64,000 nucleotides of DNA from Lysobacter sp. KIS68-7 (GTDB lineage Bacteria; Pseudomonadota; Gammaproteobacteria; Xanthomonadales; Xanthomonadaceae). Below are positions 1 to 8,550 of the stretch, one piece after another. A program made the position numbers and the translations under genes. Numbering within the stretch: position 1 is the first letter of the stretch; every line of letters starts with the position of its first letter. Location of the stretch: NCBI RefSeq assembly GCF_021284745.1, contig NZ_CP089925.1, positions 2,975,001-3,039,000 of the forward strand. Reading direction: 5' to 3'. A model generated the notes under the pieces. The model saw nothing but the letters and a program-made list of their open reading frames with translations, searched no databases and had not been told where the DNA came from.

Positions 1-969
1 GCCGTGCAGAAGATGCTCATCGCACAGGTCATTCCCGCGATGCTCTTCCTGCTGATGATCAACTGCGACCTGCGCGCGATCTTCGCGCTCGGGCCCCGCG
101 TGCTGGCTGTGTTCTTCAGCACCACGCTGTGCCTGTTCGTCGCGTTCACCACCACCTACCTGATGTTCCGCAACGTGTTGCCGGAAACAGGCTGGGAACC
201 GCTGGCGGCGCTGAGCGGCAGCTGGGTCGGCGGGTCGGCCAACCTGGTGGCGGTGAAGGAAGCGGTGGGCATGTCGGACAACGCGCTCGCGATGGCGCTG
301 CTCACCGATGCGCTCTGCTATTCGGTGTGGGTGGCGGTGCTGTTCTCGATCGCGCGCTTGGCGCCTGCGTTCAATCGCTGGACGAAGGCGAAGGAGAGCG
401 GCGACATCGTCGCCTCGGTGCCGACCGCCACCGGGCCGATCACGCCGGACGCTGTCTTGCTGTGGCTCGGCATGGCGCTCGCCGCGGGCACGGGCTCGCG
501 CGCACTGGCCGGCCTGATGCCCAACTCGATGTACATGTCGGGCACGTCCTGGACGATCATCTTCGCGACCGTGGCCGGGCTGATCGTCGCGCACACGCCG
601 ATCGCGAAATTCCCCGGCGCCAGCCGCATCGCCAGCGGCTTGCTGATCTTCGTCGTCGCGATCCTCGCCTCGCAGAGCAACTTCGCGGGCATCGCCTCGG
701 CGCCCTGGTACATCGCCTGCGGCCTGAGCATCCTCGCGATCCACGCGATCCTGCTCGCGCTGATGGCGAAGGCCTTCCGTTTCGACCTGCACCTGTGCGG
801 CATCTCCTCGCTCGCGCATGTCGGCGGCGTGGCCGCAACGCCCGTGCTGGCCGCGGCGTATTCGCCGGCGCTGGTGCCGGTGGGGATTCTGCTCGCCCTG
901 CTGGGTTATATCCTCGGGACCGGTTTTGGATTGTTGATGGCGTCGGTGCTGTCGTCGCTTGCGCCCTGA
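1..969 (+). CDS. DUF819 family membrane protein, 5'-truncated by the window edge
   Basis: The frame is open from the first base and ends at a TGA at 967-969. About 320 residues are visible; the family usually has roughly 380-420, so the N-terminus lies left of the window and the GTG at position 4 is probably not the start. The protein is almost entirely hydrophobic, with about nine membrane-spanning segments. It carries the family signature around GSWVGGSANLVAVKEAVG (near residue 77 of the visible part). DUF819 proteins (B. subtilis YjcL type) are inner-membrane proteins of unproven function. The three genes downstream on the same strand belong to murein-peptide recycling, so import of a cell-wall peptide is a reasonable inference, not a demonstrated role. 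Confidence 0.85.
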   Translation, partial: AVQKMLIAQVIPAMLFLLMINCDLRAIFALGPRVLAVFFSTTLCLFVAFTTTYLMFRNVLPETGWEPLAALSGSWVGGSANLVAVKEAVGMSDNALAMALLTDALCYSVWVAVLFSIARLAPAFNRWTKAKESGDIVASVPTATGPITPDAVLLWLGMALAAGTGSRALAGLMPNSMYMSGTSWTIIFATVAGLIVAHTPIAKFPGASRIASGLLIFVVAILASQSNFAGIASAPWYIACGLSILAIHAILLALMAKAFRFDLHLCGISSLAHVGGVAATPVLAAAYSPALVPVGILLALLGYILGTGFGLLMASVLSSLAP

Positions 970-988
970 GCCACGCATGAGGTTTGCC

Positions 989-2401
989 ATGCAAACGAAG
1001 TTCATGAAGTCCTTGCTTGCGATGGGATTGGCGCTGGCGATCGCCACGCCCGCGTTCGCATTGGACAAGTCGTCGACCGCGCCGTCGCCTTCGCTGCTCG
1101 CGGTGCCCGGTGTCACAGATGCGCAACTGGATCCTGCGTTCTGGATCAAGCGCCTCGGCCCGGAAGCCGACCGCGTGCTGCTGGATGCGAAAGGCGTCGA
1201 CGCGGCGAATGCACGCATGCTCGCCGACGACCCGACCATCCACGATCTCGCCACCCTGCCCGCTTCGGTCACGAAAGCGCAGGCGAGCGAATGGATCGCC
1301 GATCTCTCCTCGCGTCCCACACGCACGTTGTACGACGACAAGGGAAAGGAGATTCCCGCCGCCACGCTCGACGGCCTCGTCGCCGACGCGAACCTGGCCG
1401 CGGTGCCGGACGCGATCACGCCGCGCTATGCGCTGGTGACCGAACGCGCCTCGCTGCGCACCTTCCCGTCGAACCTGCGCGCGTTCACCGACAACGACGA
1501 CACCGACATCGACCGCTTCCAGGAAAGCGCGCTCTTCCCGGGCATGCCGGTGGCGATCGTGCATGAAAGCCGCGACGGCCAGTGGGCGTTCGTCGTGAGC
1601 AAGCGCTATCGCGCGTGGATCGAACGCAAGCGCATCGCCGAAGGCCCTCGCGACACCGTGCTCGCATACGCCGCCGCCACGCCGTATCGACTGGTCACCG
1701 CGCCGAAAGTGCGCACGGTCTACACGCCCGAATTGCCGCAGGCCTCCGAACTTCCGCTCGACATGGGCACGCGCCTGCCGATCGCCGACGTCCCGGGCGA
1801 CACGCCGGTGAACGGACAACACCCCTACACCTCGTACGCGGTGCAACTGCCCTTGCGCAACGACGACGGCACGCTGCGCATCGCGCCCGCGCTGGTGCAG
1901 AAGAACGCGGACACGGCCGCGTCGCCGCTGCCGGTCACGCAGGCCAACATCCTGCGCCAGGCCTTCAAGTTCCTCGGCGAGCGCTACGGCTGGGGCCACG
2001 ATTACGACGCACGCGATTGCAGCGGCTTCGTGTCGGAGGTCTATGCGAGCCTTGGCCTGCTGATGCCGCGCAACACCGGCGACCAGGCCCGCAGCCCCGT
2101 GCTGCAGCGCACGCCCTTCACCGACACGAGCACGCGTGCCGAGCGCGACGCCGCCGTTTCGCGCCTGCGCGTGGGCGATCTCGTCTATATCCCCGGCCAC
2201 GTGATGATGATGATCGGCACCATCGACGGGCAGCCCTACGTCATCCACGACACCAACGGCGGCAGCTTCCTCGGCGCCGACGGCAAGCTGCATTCGATGC
2301 ACCTCAACGCCGTCTCGGTCACCCCGCTGCTCCCGCTGATGTACGACCCGACCCACCGTTACGTGGATCGCATGACCACCATCGTCCGCGTCGCGCACTG
2401 A
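989..2401 (+). CDS. Secreted SH3-domain / NlpC-P60 peptidoglycan hydrolase (YkfC-like)
   Basis: A 470-aa exported cysteine peptidase. The first 24 residues form a signal peptide ending AFA. Residues about 130-320 look like bacterial SH3 domains that hold cell-wall peptides. Residues about 325-460 are NlpC/P60, with catalytic Cys344 in DARDCSGF, His404 in PGHVMM and a third polar residue His420 in VIHDTNG. Homologues such as YkfC of Bacillus cleave gamma-D-Glu to diamino-acid bonds and release L-Ala-D-Glu, the substrate of the epimerase encoded next. I chose ATG 989 because TGAGG sits 5 bases upstream and the signal peptide begins there; ATG 977 is possible. The gene follows the DUF819 gene by 19 bases, so they are probably co-transcribed. 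Confidence 0.88.
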   Translation: MQTKFMKSLLAMGLALAIATPAFALDKSSTAPSPSLLAVPGVTDAQLDPAFWIKRLGPEADRVLLDAKGVDAANARMLADDPTIHDLATLPASVTKAQASEWIADLSSRPTRTLYDDKGKEIPAATLDGLVADANLAAVPDAITPRYALVTERASLRTFPSNLRAFTDNDDTDIDRFQESALFPGMPVAIVHESRDGQWAFVVSKRYRAWIERKRIAEGPRDTVLAYAAATPYRLVTAPKVRTVYTPELPQASELPLDMGTRLPIADVPGDTPVNGQHPYTSYAVQLPLRNDDGTLRIAPALVQKNADTAASPLPVTQANILRQAFKFLGERYGWGHDYDARDCSGFVSEVYASLGLLMPRNTGDQARSPVLQRTPFTDTSTRAERDAAVSRLRVGDLVYIPGHVMMMIGTIDGQPYVIHDTNGGSFLGADGKLHSMHLNAVSVTPLLPLMYDPTHRYVDRMTTIVRVAH

Positions 2402-2430
2402 TCGTCCAAGGACCACAGGACCTCCGCCGA

Positions 2431-3528
2431 ATGAAGATCACCCGCATCGAGTTCGCCATGCTCCGCGTGCCGCTGAAGACGCCGTTCAAGACGGCGTTGC
2501 GCAGCGTGTCGCAGGTCGAGGACGTGGTCGTGATGGTGCATACCGATACCGGGCACGTCGGCTACGGCGAAGCGCCGGCGACCGCCGTAATCACCGGCGA
2601 CACGCACGGGTCCATCATCGATGCGATCCGCTTCCACATCGCGCCGCGCCTGATCGGCCGCGAGATCGCCGACCTCAACCGCAACACGCGCCTCGTGCAG
2701 TCGGCGATGGAGAAGAACACCAGCGCCAAGGCCGCAGTGGAGATCGCGCTGTACGACCTGTTCGGCCAGCTCTTCGACGCGCCGCTCTACAAGGTGCTCG
2801 GCGGCGGCGACCCGGTGATCACCACCGACATCACCATCAGCGTGGACACCATCGACAAGATGGTGGCCGATTCGATCTCCGCGGTGGATCGCGGCTTCGA
2901 TTCGCTGAAGATCAAGGTCGGCAAGGAAATCGGCGTGGACATCGAGCGCACCAAGGCGATCCACGCCGCGGTGGCCGACCGCGCCCTGCTCCGCCTCGAT
3001 GCCAACCAGGGCTGGACCGCGAAGCAGGCCGTGCACGCCATCCGCGCGCTCGAGGACGCCGGCATCCAGCTCGAACTCGTCGAACAACCGGTGAAGGCCA
3101 ACGACCTGGAAGGCATGCGCTACGTCACCGAGCGCGTGACCACGCCGATCATGGCGGACGAAAGCGTGTTCGGCCCCGCGCAGGTGATCGAGCTGATCCG
3201 CATGCGCGCGGCCGACATCATCAACATCAAGCTGATGAAGACCGGCGGCTTGTCCAATGCCATCAAGATCGCGGACATCGCCTCGCTGCACGGCGTGGAC
3301 TGCATGATCGGCTGCATGCTCGAGTCCAGCATCAGCGTGGCCGCGGCGGTGCACCTGGCGGTGGCCAAGGCCGATGCGATCACCAAGGTCGACCTGGACG
3401 GCCCGTCCCTCTCGCAGTTCAACCCAGTCGAAGGCGGCGTGAACTTCAACGAGTCGGAGATCTCCATCCCCGATGCACCGGGCCTGGGCATCCGCAATAT
3501 CCGCGGTCTGGAGCCGCTCGCCGCGTGA
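2431..3528 (+). CDS. L-Ala-D/L-Glu epimerase (dipeptide epimerase, enolase superfamily)
   Basis: A 365-aa cytoplasmic enzyme of the muconate-lactonizing branch of the enolase superfamily, expected to interconvert L-Ala-D-Glu and L-Ala-L-Glu from recycled murein. The catalytic apparatus is visible: Lys160 and Lys162 in LKIKVG, metal ligands Asp190 (RLDANQGW), Glu218 (LVEQP) and Asp243 (MADES), and the opposite base Lys267 (NIKLMK). The C-terminal MLESS region normally reads the dipeptide substrate. Length is normal. It starts 29 bases after the NlpC/P60 gene, and its TGA overlaps the GTG of the next gene by 4 bases, so it is the third gene of a recycling operon. Dipeptide specificity is inferred from family and context; other dipeptide preferences are known in this group. 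Confidence 0.9.
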   Translation: MKITRIEFAMLRVPLKTPFKTALRSVSQVEDVVVMVHTDTGHVGYGEAPATAVITGDTHGSIIDAIRFHIAPRLIGREIADLNRNTRLVQSAMEKNTSAKAAVEIALYDLFGQLFDAPLYKVLGGGDPVITTDITISVDTIDKMVADSISAVDRGFDSLKIKVGKEIGVDIERTKAIHAAVADRALLRLDANQGWTAKQAVHAIRALEDAGIQLELVEQPVKANDLEGMRYVTERVTTPIMADESVFGPAQVIELIRMRAADIINIKLMKTGGLSNAIKIADIASLHGVDCMIGCMLESSISVAAAVHLAVAKADAITKVDLDGPSLSQFNPVEGGVNFNESEISIPDAPGLGIRNIRGLEPLAA

Positions 3529-4364
3529 CGGCACCCTTGCTGCGGATCCGCGCGGAGCGCGAGCAGATGTCGGCGATCGAGCGCCGCATCGCCGACTTCA
3601 TCCTCGACAACGCCCAGCTGATGCGCGACTACTCCTCGCAGCAGCTGGCCGCCGCGCTGGGCATCAGCCAGTCGAGCGTGGTGAAGTTCAGCCAGAAGCT
3701 CGGTTATCGCGGTTATCCGGACCTGAAGTATTCGATCGCCGAAGCCGCGGTGCCCGAGGTCGCCGCCGCGGCGAAGGCCGATGCGGACGACGCGCCCGAT
3801 GTGCGCTCCGGCGACCTGTGGCGCTGCAAGACCGACGCCGAAGCGGAAACGCGCACCATCAATCCACCGGCGGTGCTGGACTATGTCGCCTCGCTGTTCG
3901 ATCGCGCCAACAAGGTGTTGCTGATCGGCACCGGCGAAGACGGCCCCGTGGCGCGCGCCTTCGCGCAGCGCTTGGCGATGCTGGGCATCGTCGCCGTGCA
4001 CCATTTCGACCTGCCCCATCTCAGCGCGAGCATCGCCTCCGCGCGCGTGGGCGACGTGCTGCTCGCGATCTCCGAGCACGGTCGCCAGTCCGCGTTGTGC
4101 GGGCAGGCGCGTGCGATGCGCGAGCGCCAGGGCAAGGTGGTGAGCGTGACGCGCCACACGTCCAACCCCCTGCGCGCGCACGCAGACGTCTCGCTGCTGG
4201 TCTCCGCGCACGACGAGCGCGCCTACATCGAGCCGCTGCTGTACCAGGCGGGCGTGCAGCACCTGCTCGACCGCCTGGTCGTACTGCTGTGCGAAGGCCG
4301 CGGCGATCGACTCGCGCAGTGGCAGGCGAACCTGGAACGCGCGAAGTCGATGCCGGAGGGCTGA
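3525..4364 (+). CDS. MurR/RpiR-family transcriptional regulator (HTH-SIS)
   Basis: A 279-aa regulator. Residues about 1-75 are the RpiR helix-turn-helix (QQLAAALGISQSSVVKFSQKL is its core) and residues about 115-250 are a sugar-phosphate-binding SIS domain. MurR of E. coli is a SIS regulator responding to MurNAc-6-phosphate, so a cell-wall sugar effector would fit the operon. Start is the GTG at 3525, which overlaps the epimerase stop (GTGA) and implies translational coupling. Being last in the operon, it probably autoregulates the DUF819-NlpC-epimerase set. The SIS domain is somewhat divergent; the effector cannot be named from sequence. Confidence 0.85.
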   Translation: MTAPLLRIRAEREQMSAIERRIADFILDNAQLMRDYSSQQLAAALGISQSSVVKFSQKLGYRGYPDLKYSIAEAAVPEVAAAAKADADDAPDVRSGDLWRCKTDAEAETRTINPPAVLDYVASLFDRANKVLLIGTGEDGPVARAFAQRLAMLGIVAVHHFDLPHLSASIASARVGDVLLAISEHGRQSALCGQARAMRERQGKVVSVTRHTSNPLRAHADVSLLVSAHDERAYIEPLLYQAGVQHLLDRLVVLLCEGRGDRLAQWQANLERAKSMPEG

Positions 4365-4370
4365 AGCCCG

Positions 4371-5948
4371 TTACGACGACCCGTGCGGGAGCGTCTTCAT
4401 CTGCGCCACCGCCTGGCCCAGGTCGAAGGAGCCCGGCGTCTGCGCCGGCGGGAACTCGGCGAACGTATCGAGGAACTGCGCGGCGGCCGCCTGCGCACCA
4501 TAGATCCAGAACGCGTTGTGGATCACCCAGTCCCAGTACACGTTGGAGGTCTGGTCCGCGCGTTCGTACGGGTCCGTGCGCAGGTTGAACATCTTGGGCA
4601 TGCGCAACTTGGTGAACGGCTCCGCCCACACCTGCATGGTGCCGCGGCAGCGCTGCTCCATGAAGCAGATCTTCCAGTTGGTCCAGCGGATGCCGAGCAC
4701 GTCGCCGTCGTCGCTGAAATAGAAGAACCATTTGCGCGGGCCCTCATCGGTTTGACCCGTGAGGTACGGCAGGAAGTTGAAGCCGTCGATGTGGTTCTTG
4801 TACTTGCGCCCGTTGACGGTGGTGCCCTTCTTCAGGCGGTCCATGCAGGTGGTGTCGCCCGCGGCGGCAAGCAGCGTCGGCAACCAATCGTGGTGCTGGA
4901 TGATTTCGTTGGACACCACGCTAGCGGGAATGCGGCCGGGCCAGCGGATCATTTCCGGAATGCGGAACGCGCCTTCCCAGTTGGTGTTCTTCTCGCTGCG
5001 GAACGGCGTCATGCCCGCGTCCGGCCAGCTGTTCATGTGCGGACCGTTGTCGGTGGAATAGATGACGATGGTGTCTTCGGCCAGGCCCATGTCGTCGAGC
5101 AGGTCGAGCAGCTGGCCGACATTGCGGTCGTGGTCCACCATCGTGTCGTGGTACGGCGACTGGTGGTCGCCCGCCTGGCCCAGGCTCTTGGGCTTGGTGT
5201 GCGTGATGAAGTGCATGTGCGTGGTGTTGACCCACGCGAAGAACGGCGTGCCGGACTTGTCGGCGCGCTTGATGAAGTCGGTCGCCGCGGCGACGAATTC
5301 GTCGTCGCAGTTCAGCATGCGCTTGGTCGTCAGCGGACCGGTGTCCTCGATCTTCTGCTTGCCCACGCGGCCCCAGCGCGGATGCGTGGTCGCATCGTCC
5401 TTGGTGGCCGCCCAGCTGTGGATCACGCCGCGCGGCCCGAACTTCTCGCGGAACCTCGGATCCTTCGGATAGCCGTACATCTCCGGCTCTTCCTCGGCGT
5501 TGAGGTGATAGAGGTTGCCGAAGAATTCGTCGAAGCCATGCACCGTGGGCAGGTGCTTGTTGAGGTCGCCCAAGTGGTTCTTGCCGAATTGCCCGGTGGT
5601 GTAGCCCTGGTCCTTCAGCAGCGAGGCGATGGTGACGATCGAATCGACCATGCCTTGCGGCGCGCCCGGGATGCCCACCTTCGACAGGCCCGTGCGATGC
5701 ACGCTCTGCCCGGTGATGAACGACGAACGCCCCGCGGTGCAGCTCTGCTCGCCGTAGGAGTCGGTGAACATCATGCCTTCATGCGCGATGCGATCGATGT
5801 TCGGCGTGTGGTAGCCCATCAGCCCGTGCGTGTAACAGCTGAGGTTGGCGATGCCGATGTCGTCGCCCCAGATCACCAGGATGTTCGGCTTCTTGCCGCC
5901 GCTGGACTTCTTTTTCCCGGGAGCAGCTTTCTTCTTCGCGGTCGCCAT
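4371..5948 (-). CDS. Arylsulfatase (sulfatase family, Cys-type)
   Basis: A 525-aa type I sulfatase that hydrolyses sulfate esters. Metal-binding Asp29-Asp30 lie in VIWGDDIG, and the active-site signature CTAGR begins at Cys70, the residue that must be oxidised to formylglycine by a maturase encoded elsewhere. The start ATG at 5948 is preceded by AGAGGAG with ideal spacing. The N-terminal 20 residues are lysine/serine/glycine-rich (nine Lys) and show no hydrophobic signal core, although most relatives are exported. It converges with the RpiR gene: the two stops are only 6 bases apart. The substrate is unknown. The opposite strand has a long open shadow frame caused by high GC. Confidence 0.9.
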   Translation of the reverse strand: MATAKKKAAPGKKKSSGGKKPNILVIWGDDIGIANLSCYTHGLMGYHTPNIDRIAHEGMMFTDSYGEQSCTAGRSSFITGQSVHRTGLSKVGIPGAPQGMVDSIVTIASLLKDQGYTTGQFGKNHLGDLNKHLPTVHGFDEFFGNLYHLNAEEEPEMYGYPKDPRFREKFGPRGVIHSWAATKDDATTHPRWGRVGKQKIEDTGPLTTKRMLNCDDEFVAAATDFIKRADKSGTPFFAWVNTTHMHFITHTKPKSLGQAGDHQSPYHDTMVDHDRNVGQLLDLLDDMGLAEDTIVIYSTDNGPHMNSWPDAGMTPFRSEKNTNWEGAFRIPEMIRWPGRIPASVVSNEIIQHHDWLPTLLAAAGDTTCMDRLKKGTTVNGRKYKNHIDGFNFLPYLTGQTDEGPRKWFFYFSDDGDVLGIRWTNWKICFMEQRCRGTMQVWAEPFTKLRMPKMFNLRTDPYERADQTSNVYWDWVIHNAFWIYGAQAAAAQFLDTFAEFPPAQTPGSFDLGQAVAQMKTLPHGSS

Positions 5949-6042
5949 GGCGGACTCCTCTTGGACAGGCCGCCATCTTCCGCAAACGCCCCCATGCACA
6001 GCTACGCGATTACTACCGTGCAGGCACCAGTAAATCTACCGA

Positions 6043-6843
6043 TCATTTCCCGGGAAACAGGAGCGTTGCGGTGAATCGCACGCCCCAATCCGGGCCGCCT
6101 TCGGGCGTTTCGAAGTAGTACCGCACGCCGCCCTGGAAACTCACCATCTGCGATCCGATCTTCGTCACCTTGCTGTAGCCCGCGTTGAACGGCACGGTCC
6201 ACTGCGAATGTTTCCAGTCGTAGCTGGATTCGAAGTTGAACGACAGCGTGCGCCCCTGCCCCAGCGCCTTGGTGAGGAAGGGCTGGAAGAACGTGTTGCT
6301 GACGCCGGCACGATCGTCGTCGCCCGCAAAGGACCACAAGTGGTTCATCAGGAAGCCGTACGTCCAGCCGGCGCTGGTCTGCTTCAGCACCACGGCGGTC
6401 GGACCCGCGGCCCACTTGCCGGTGCCCAGCACATCGTCGGTGGCCGTCGGAAGCAAAAAGGCAGGTCCGATGCCCCAGATCCAACCGCCGCTCGTGGGCT
6501 CCTTCGGCGAGAAAAACAAGCTCTGCGTGATGTCGCCGAGGCCGAAGGTGCTGCCGGTGCCGGGCGGCACGTCGTCGCGGTAGTCGATCGGCAGGATGGT
6601 GCGCGAAATCATGTTCCAGTCTTCGCTGATCGAGACCGGCACGACCGGCTGCACGTTCACGAAGGTGCGGCTGCCACCGTCGGCGAACCCGTCGTCGTAA
6701 TTGAACTGGAACGGCACGCTGATCAGGCTCGCCACCGGATTGGCCAGCTTCTTCGCCAGCTCGTCCGCATCCTGCGCGAAGGCGCACAGCGGCAACCCCA
6801 GCAGGGCCAGGCCCATCACTCGCCACAGAGTCGTCGATGCCAT
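6043..6843 (-). CDS. Outer-membrane protein of the phenol-degradation MetA type (transporter)
   Basis: A 266-aa exported beta-barrel-type protein. Residues 1-23 are a signal peptide (GLPLCAFA). The rest consists of alternating amphipathic strands rich in aromatic and glycine residues and ends in a barrel-type strand (RFTATLLFPGK). It resembles the family annotated as putative MetA pathway of phenol degradation, whose members are probably outer-membrane channels of undefined substrate. The ORF is open further upstream, but ATG 6843 is chosen because GAGGGCGGGG precedes it and the signal peptide follows directly. It lies on the same strand as the arylsulfatase, 94 bases upstream of it, so co-transcription is possible. 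Confidence 0.7.
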   Translation of the reverse strand: MASTTLWRVMGLALLGLPLCAFAQDADELAKKLANPVASLISVPFQFNYDDGFADGGSRTFVNVQPVVPVSISEDWNMISRTILPIDYRDDVPPGTGSTFGLGDITQSLFFSPKEPTSGGWIWGIGPAFLLPTATDDVLGTGKWAAGPTAVVLKQTSAGWTYGFLMNHLWSFAGDDDRAGVSNTFFQPFLTKALGQGRTLSFNFESSYDWKHSQWTVPFNAGYSKVTKIGSQMVSFQGGVRYYFETPEGGPDWGVRFTATLLFPGK

Positions 6844-6969
6844 TGCCCCGCCCTCGCGTGAAAGTCGCGACCATCGTGCACCGCTCGTCGGCAAGGCGCG
6901 ACAGCGAAATCTCCGCAATGCGCTCAGTAAAAGTACTGTAGTGGGACACGATGCCCCGGAGAGCCCGCG

Positions 6970-8025
6970 ATGAACACCAAAGCCTATGGCGCCCATGCCG
7001 GCGACAAGCCGCTGGAACCGATCGACATCCAGCGCCGCGCACCTGGTCCGCGCGACGTGCAGGTGGAGATCAAGTATTGCGGCATCTGCCATTCCGACCT
7101 GCACACCGTGCGCTCCGAATGGCCCGGCACGAAGTACCCCTGCGTCCCCGGGCACGAAATCGTCGGGCACGTCTCGGCCGTCGGCGGCGAGGTCAAGCGC
7201 TTCAAGGTCGGCGACACAGTGGGCGTGGGTTGCCTGGTCGGCAGTTGCCAGCATTGCGCGAGTTGCGCCGATGGCCTGGAGCAGTATTGCGAGAACGGCT
7301 TCGTCGGCACCTACAACGGGCCGACGCAGGATCCGCCCGGCTACACGTTCGGCGGCTATTCGCAGCGCATCGTCGTCGACGAAAAGTTCGTGCTGAAGAT
7401 CCGCCATCCGGAAGAACAACTCGCCGCCGTCGCGCCGCTGCTGTGCGCAGGCATCACCACCTACTCACCGTTGCGCCACTGGAAGGTCGGGCCCGGCAAG
7501 AAGGTGGGCGTCGTCGGCATCGGCGGGCTCGGGCACATGGGCATCAAGCTTGCGCATGCGATGGGCGCGCACGTCGTGGCGTTCACGACGTCCGAAAGCA
7601 AGCGGAAGGATGCGCACGACCTGGGCGCGGACGAAGTCGTGGTGTCGCGCGATCCGGCACAGATGAAACCGCACGGCGGCAGCTTCCACTTCATCCTCAA
7701 CACCGTCGCGGCCAGCCACGACCTGGATGCCTTCACCACGCTGCTCAAGCGCGACGGCACGATGTGCCTGGTCGGCGCGCCCGAGCATCCGCATCCGGGC
7801 CCCAACGTGCTGGTGCTCATCATCGGCCGCAAGTCGATCGCCGGCTCGTTCATCGGCGGCCTCCCCGAAACGCAGGAGATGCTCGACTTCTGCGCCGAGC
7901 ACGGGATCGTGTCCGACATCGAGATGATCCGGATCCAGCAGATCGACGAGGCCTACGACCGCATGCTGAAGAGCGACGTCAAATATCGCTTCGTGATCGA
8001 CAGCGCGACGCTCGCGCAGGCTTAG
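6970..8025 (+). CDS. yahK: Zinc-dependent NADP alcohol dehydrogenase (YahK / cinnamyl-alcohol type)
   Basis: A 351-aa medium-chain dehydrogenase/reductase. Catalytic zinc ligands Cys40 (GICHSD) and His62-Glu63 (PGHEIVG) are present, the structural zinc cluster is in the GSCQHCASCADGLEQYC stretch, and the Rossmann motif is GIGGLGHMG. The closest match I recognise is the E. coli YahK aldehyde-reductase group, which reduces a broad range of aldehydes with NADPH. GGAG lies 7 bases before the ATG. It is transcribed divergently from the outer-membrane protein gene at 6043-6843, sharing a 126-base promoter region. Length is normal and no motif is missing. Physiological substrate unknown. Confidence 0.9.
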   Translation: MNTKAYGAHAGDKPLEPIDIQRRAPGPRDVQVEIKYCGICHSDLHTVRSEWPGTKYPCVPGHEIVGHVSAVGGEVKRFKVGDTVGVGCLVGSCQHCASCADGLEQYCENGFVGTYNGPTQDPPGYTFGGYSQRIVVDEKFVLKIRHPEEQLAAVAPLLCAGITTYSPLRHWKVGPGKKVGVVGIGGLGHMGIKLAHAMGAHVVAFTTSESKRKDAHDLGADEVVVSRDPAQMKPHGGSFHFILNTVAASHDLDAFTTLLKRDGTMCLVGAPEHPHPGPNVLVLIIGRKSIAGSFIGGLPETQEMLDFCAEHGIVSDIEMIRIQQIDEAYDRMLKSDVKYRFVIDSATLAQA

Positions 8026-8450
8026 TGCCCGGGCGTCACCAACGGCACCAGGAAGCGCGACTGCAGTTCGGCTTCGTCGACGTTGCCGTCGTGGTTGGCG
8101 TCGAGCCAGTCGAAGCGGATGTTGGCGGCGCGTTCGATTTCGTCGACGTTGAGTTTGTCGTCGGCGGTGCGGTCGGCCACGCGGATGCGATCCAGGGCGA
8201 GTTTGTCGTCGGCGTTGGGGCCGAGCAGCGGTTTGAGTTCGGCGGCGGTGATCTGTCCGTCGCCGTCGGTGTCGAGGACGCCGAGGACGATTTCGGCGTC
8301 CGTTTCGTAGCGGCTCAGGACGCCGTCGTGGTTCACGTCCAGCTTGTTGAAGCGTTCGTTCGCGGTCTTCGCGATCGGGGCGTTCTGCGACAGGCACGGT
8401 GCGCTGGCGATCAGCAGTGCAAGCGCGGAGAAGAGCATCGTGGAACGCAT
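8022..8450 (-). CDS. Secreted EF-hand calcium-binding protein
   Basis: A 142-aa exported protein: signal peptide in residues 1-22 (ALLIASAPCLS), then four EF-hand-like loops. Loops one, two and four have good calcium ligands (DVNHDGVLSRYE, DTDGDGQITAAE, DANHDGNVDEAE). The third (ADRTADDKLNVDE) is degenerate and probably does not bind. Proteins of this build are common in Xanthomonadaceae periplasm; no enzymatic domain is present. The stop overlaps the end of the convergent YahK-like gene by 4 bases. Its promoter must lie in or next to the large inverted repeat that begins about 100 bases upstream of its start. Confidence 0.85.
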   Translation of the reverse strand: MRSTMLFSALALLIASAPCLSQNAPIAKTANERFNKLDVNHDGVLSRYETDAEIVLGVLDTDGDGQITAAELKPLLGPNADDKLALDRIRVADRTADDKLNVDEIERAANIRFDWLDANHDGNVDEAELQSRFLVPLVTPGH

Positions 8451-8550
8451 GGTGGGGCTCCGGTTGGGAAGGTCGGCTCTTGTCCCAACGACGAGTCGGC
8501 ATGCAAGCGGCCGTGGGTTCCGTGAGTGCTGCGTGAAGGGGGCTGCTTTC

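Noticed and set aside
557-2416. Long minus-strand open frame of 619 codons
   Set aside because: Antisense to the DUF819 and NlpC/P60 genes; composition (Arg, Gly, Ala, His) is typical of high-GC shadows and no protein family is visible.
4383-6074. Plus-strand open frame of 563 codons opposite the arylsulfatase
   Set aside because: Shadow of a gene whose catalytic motifs are intact on the minus strand.
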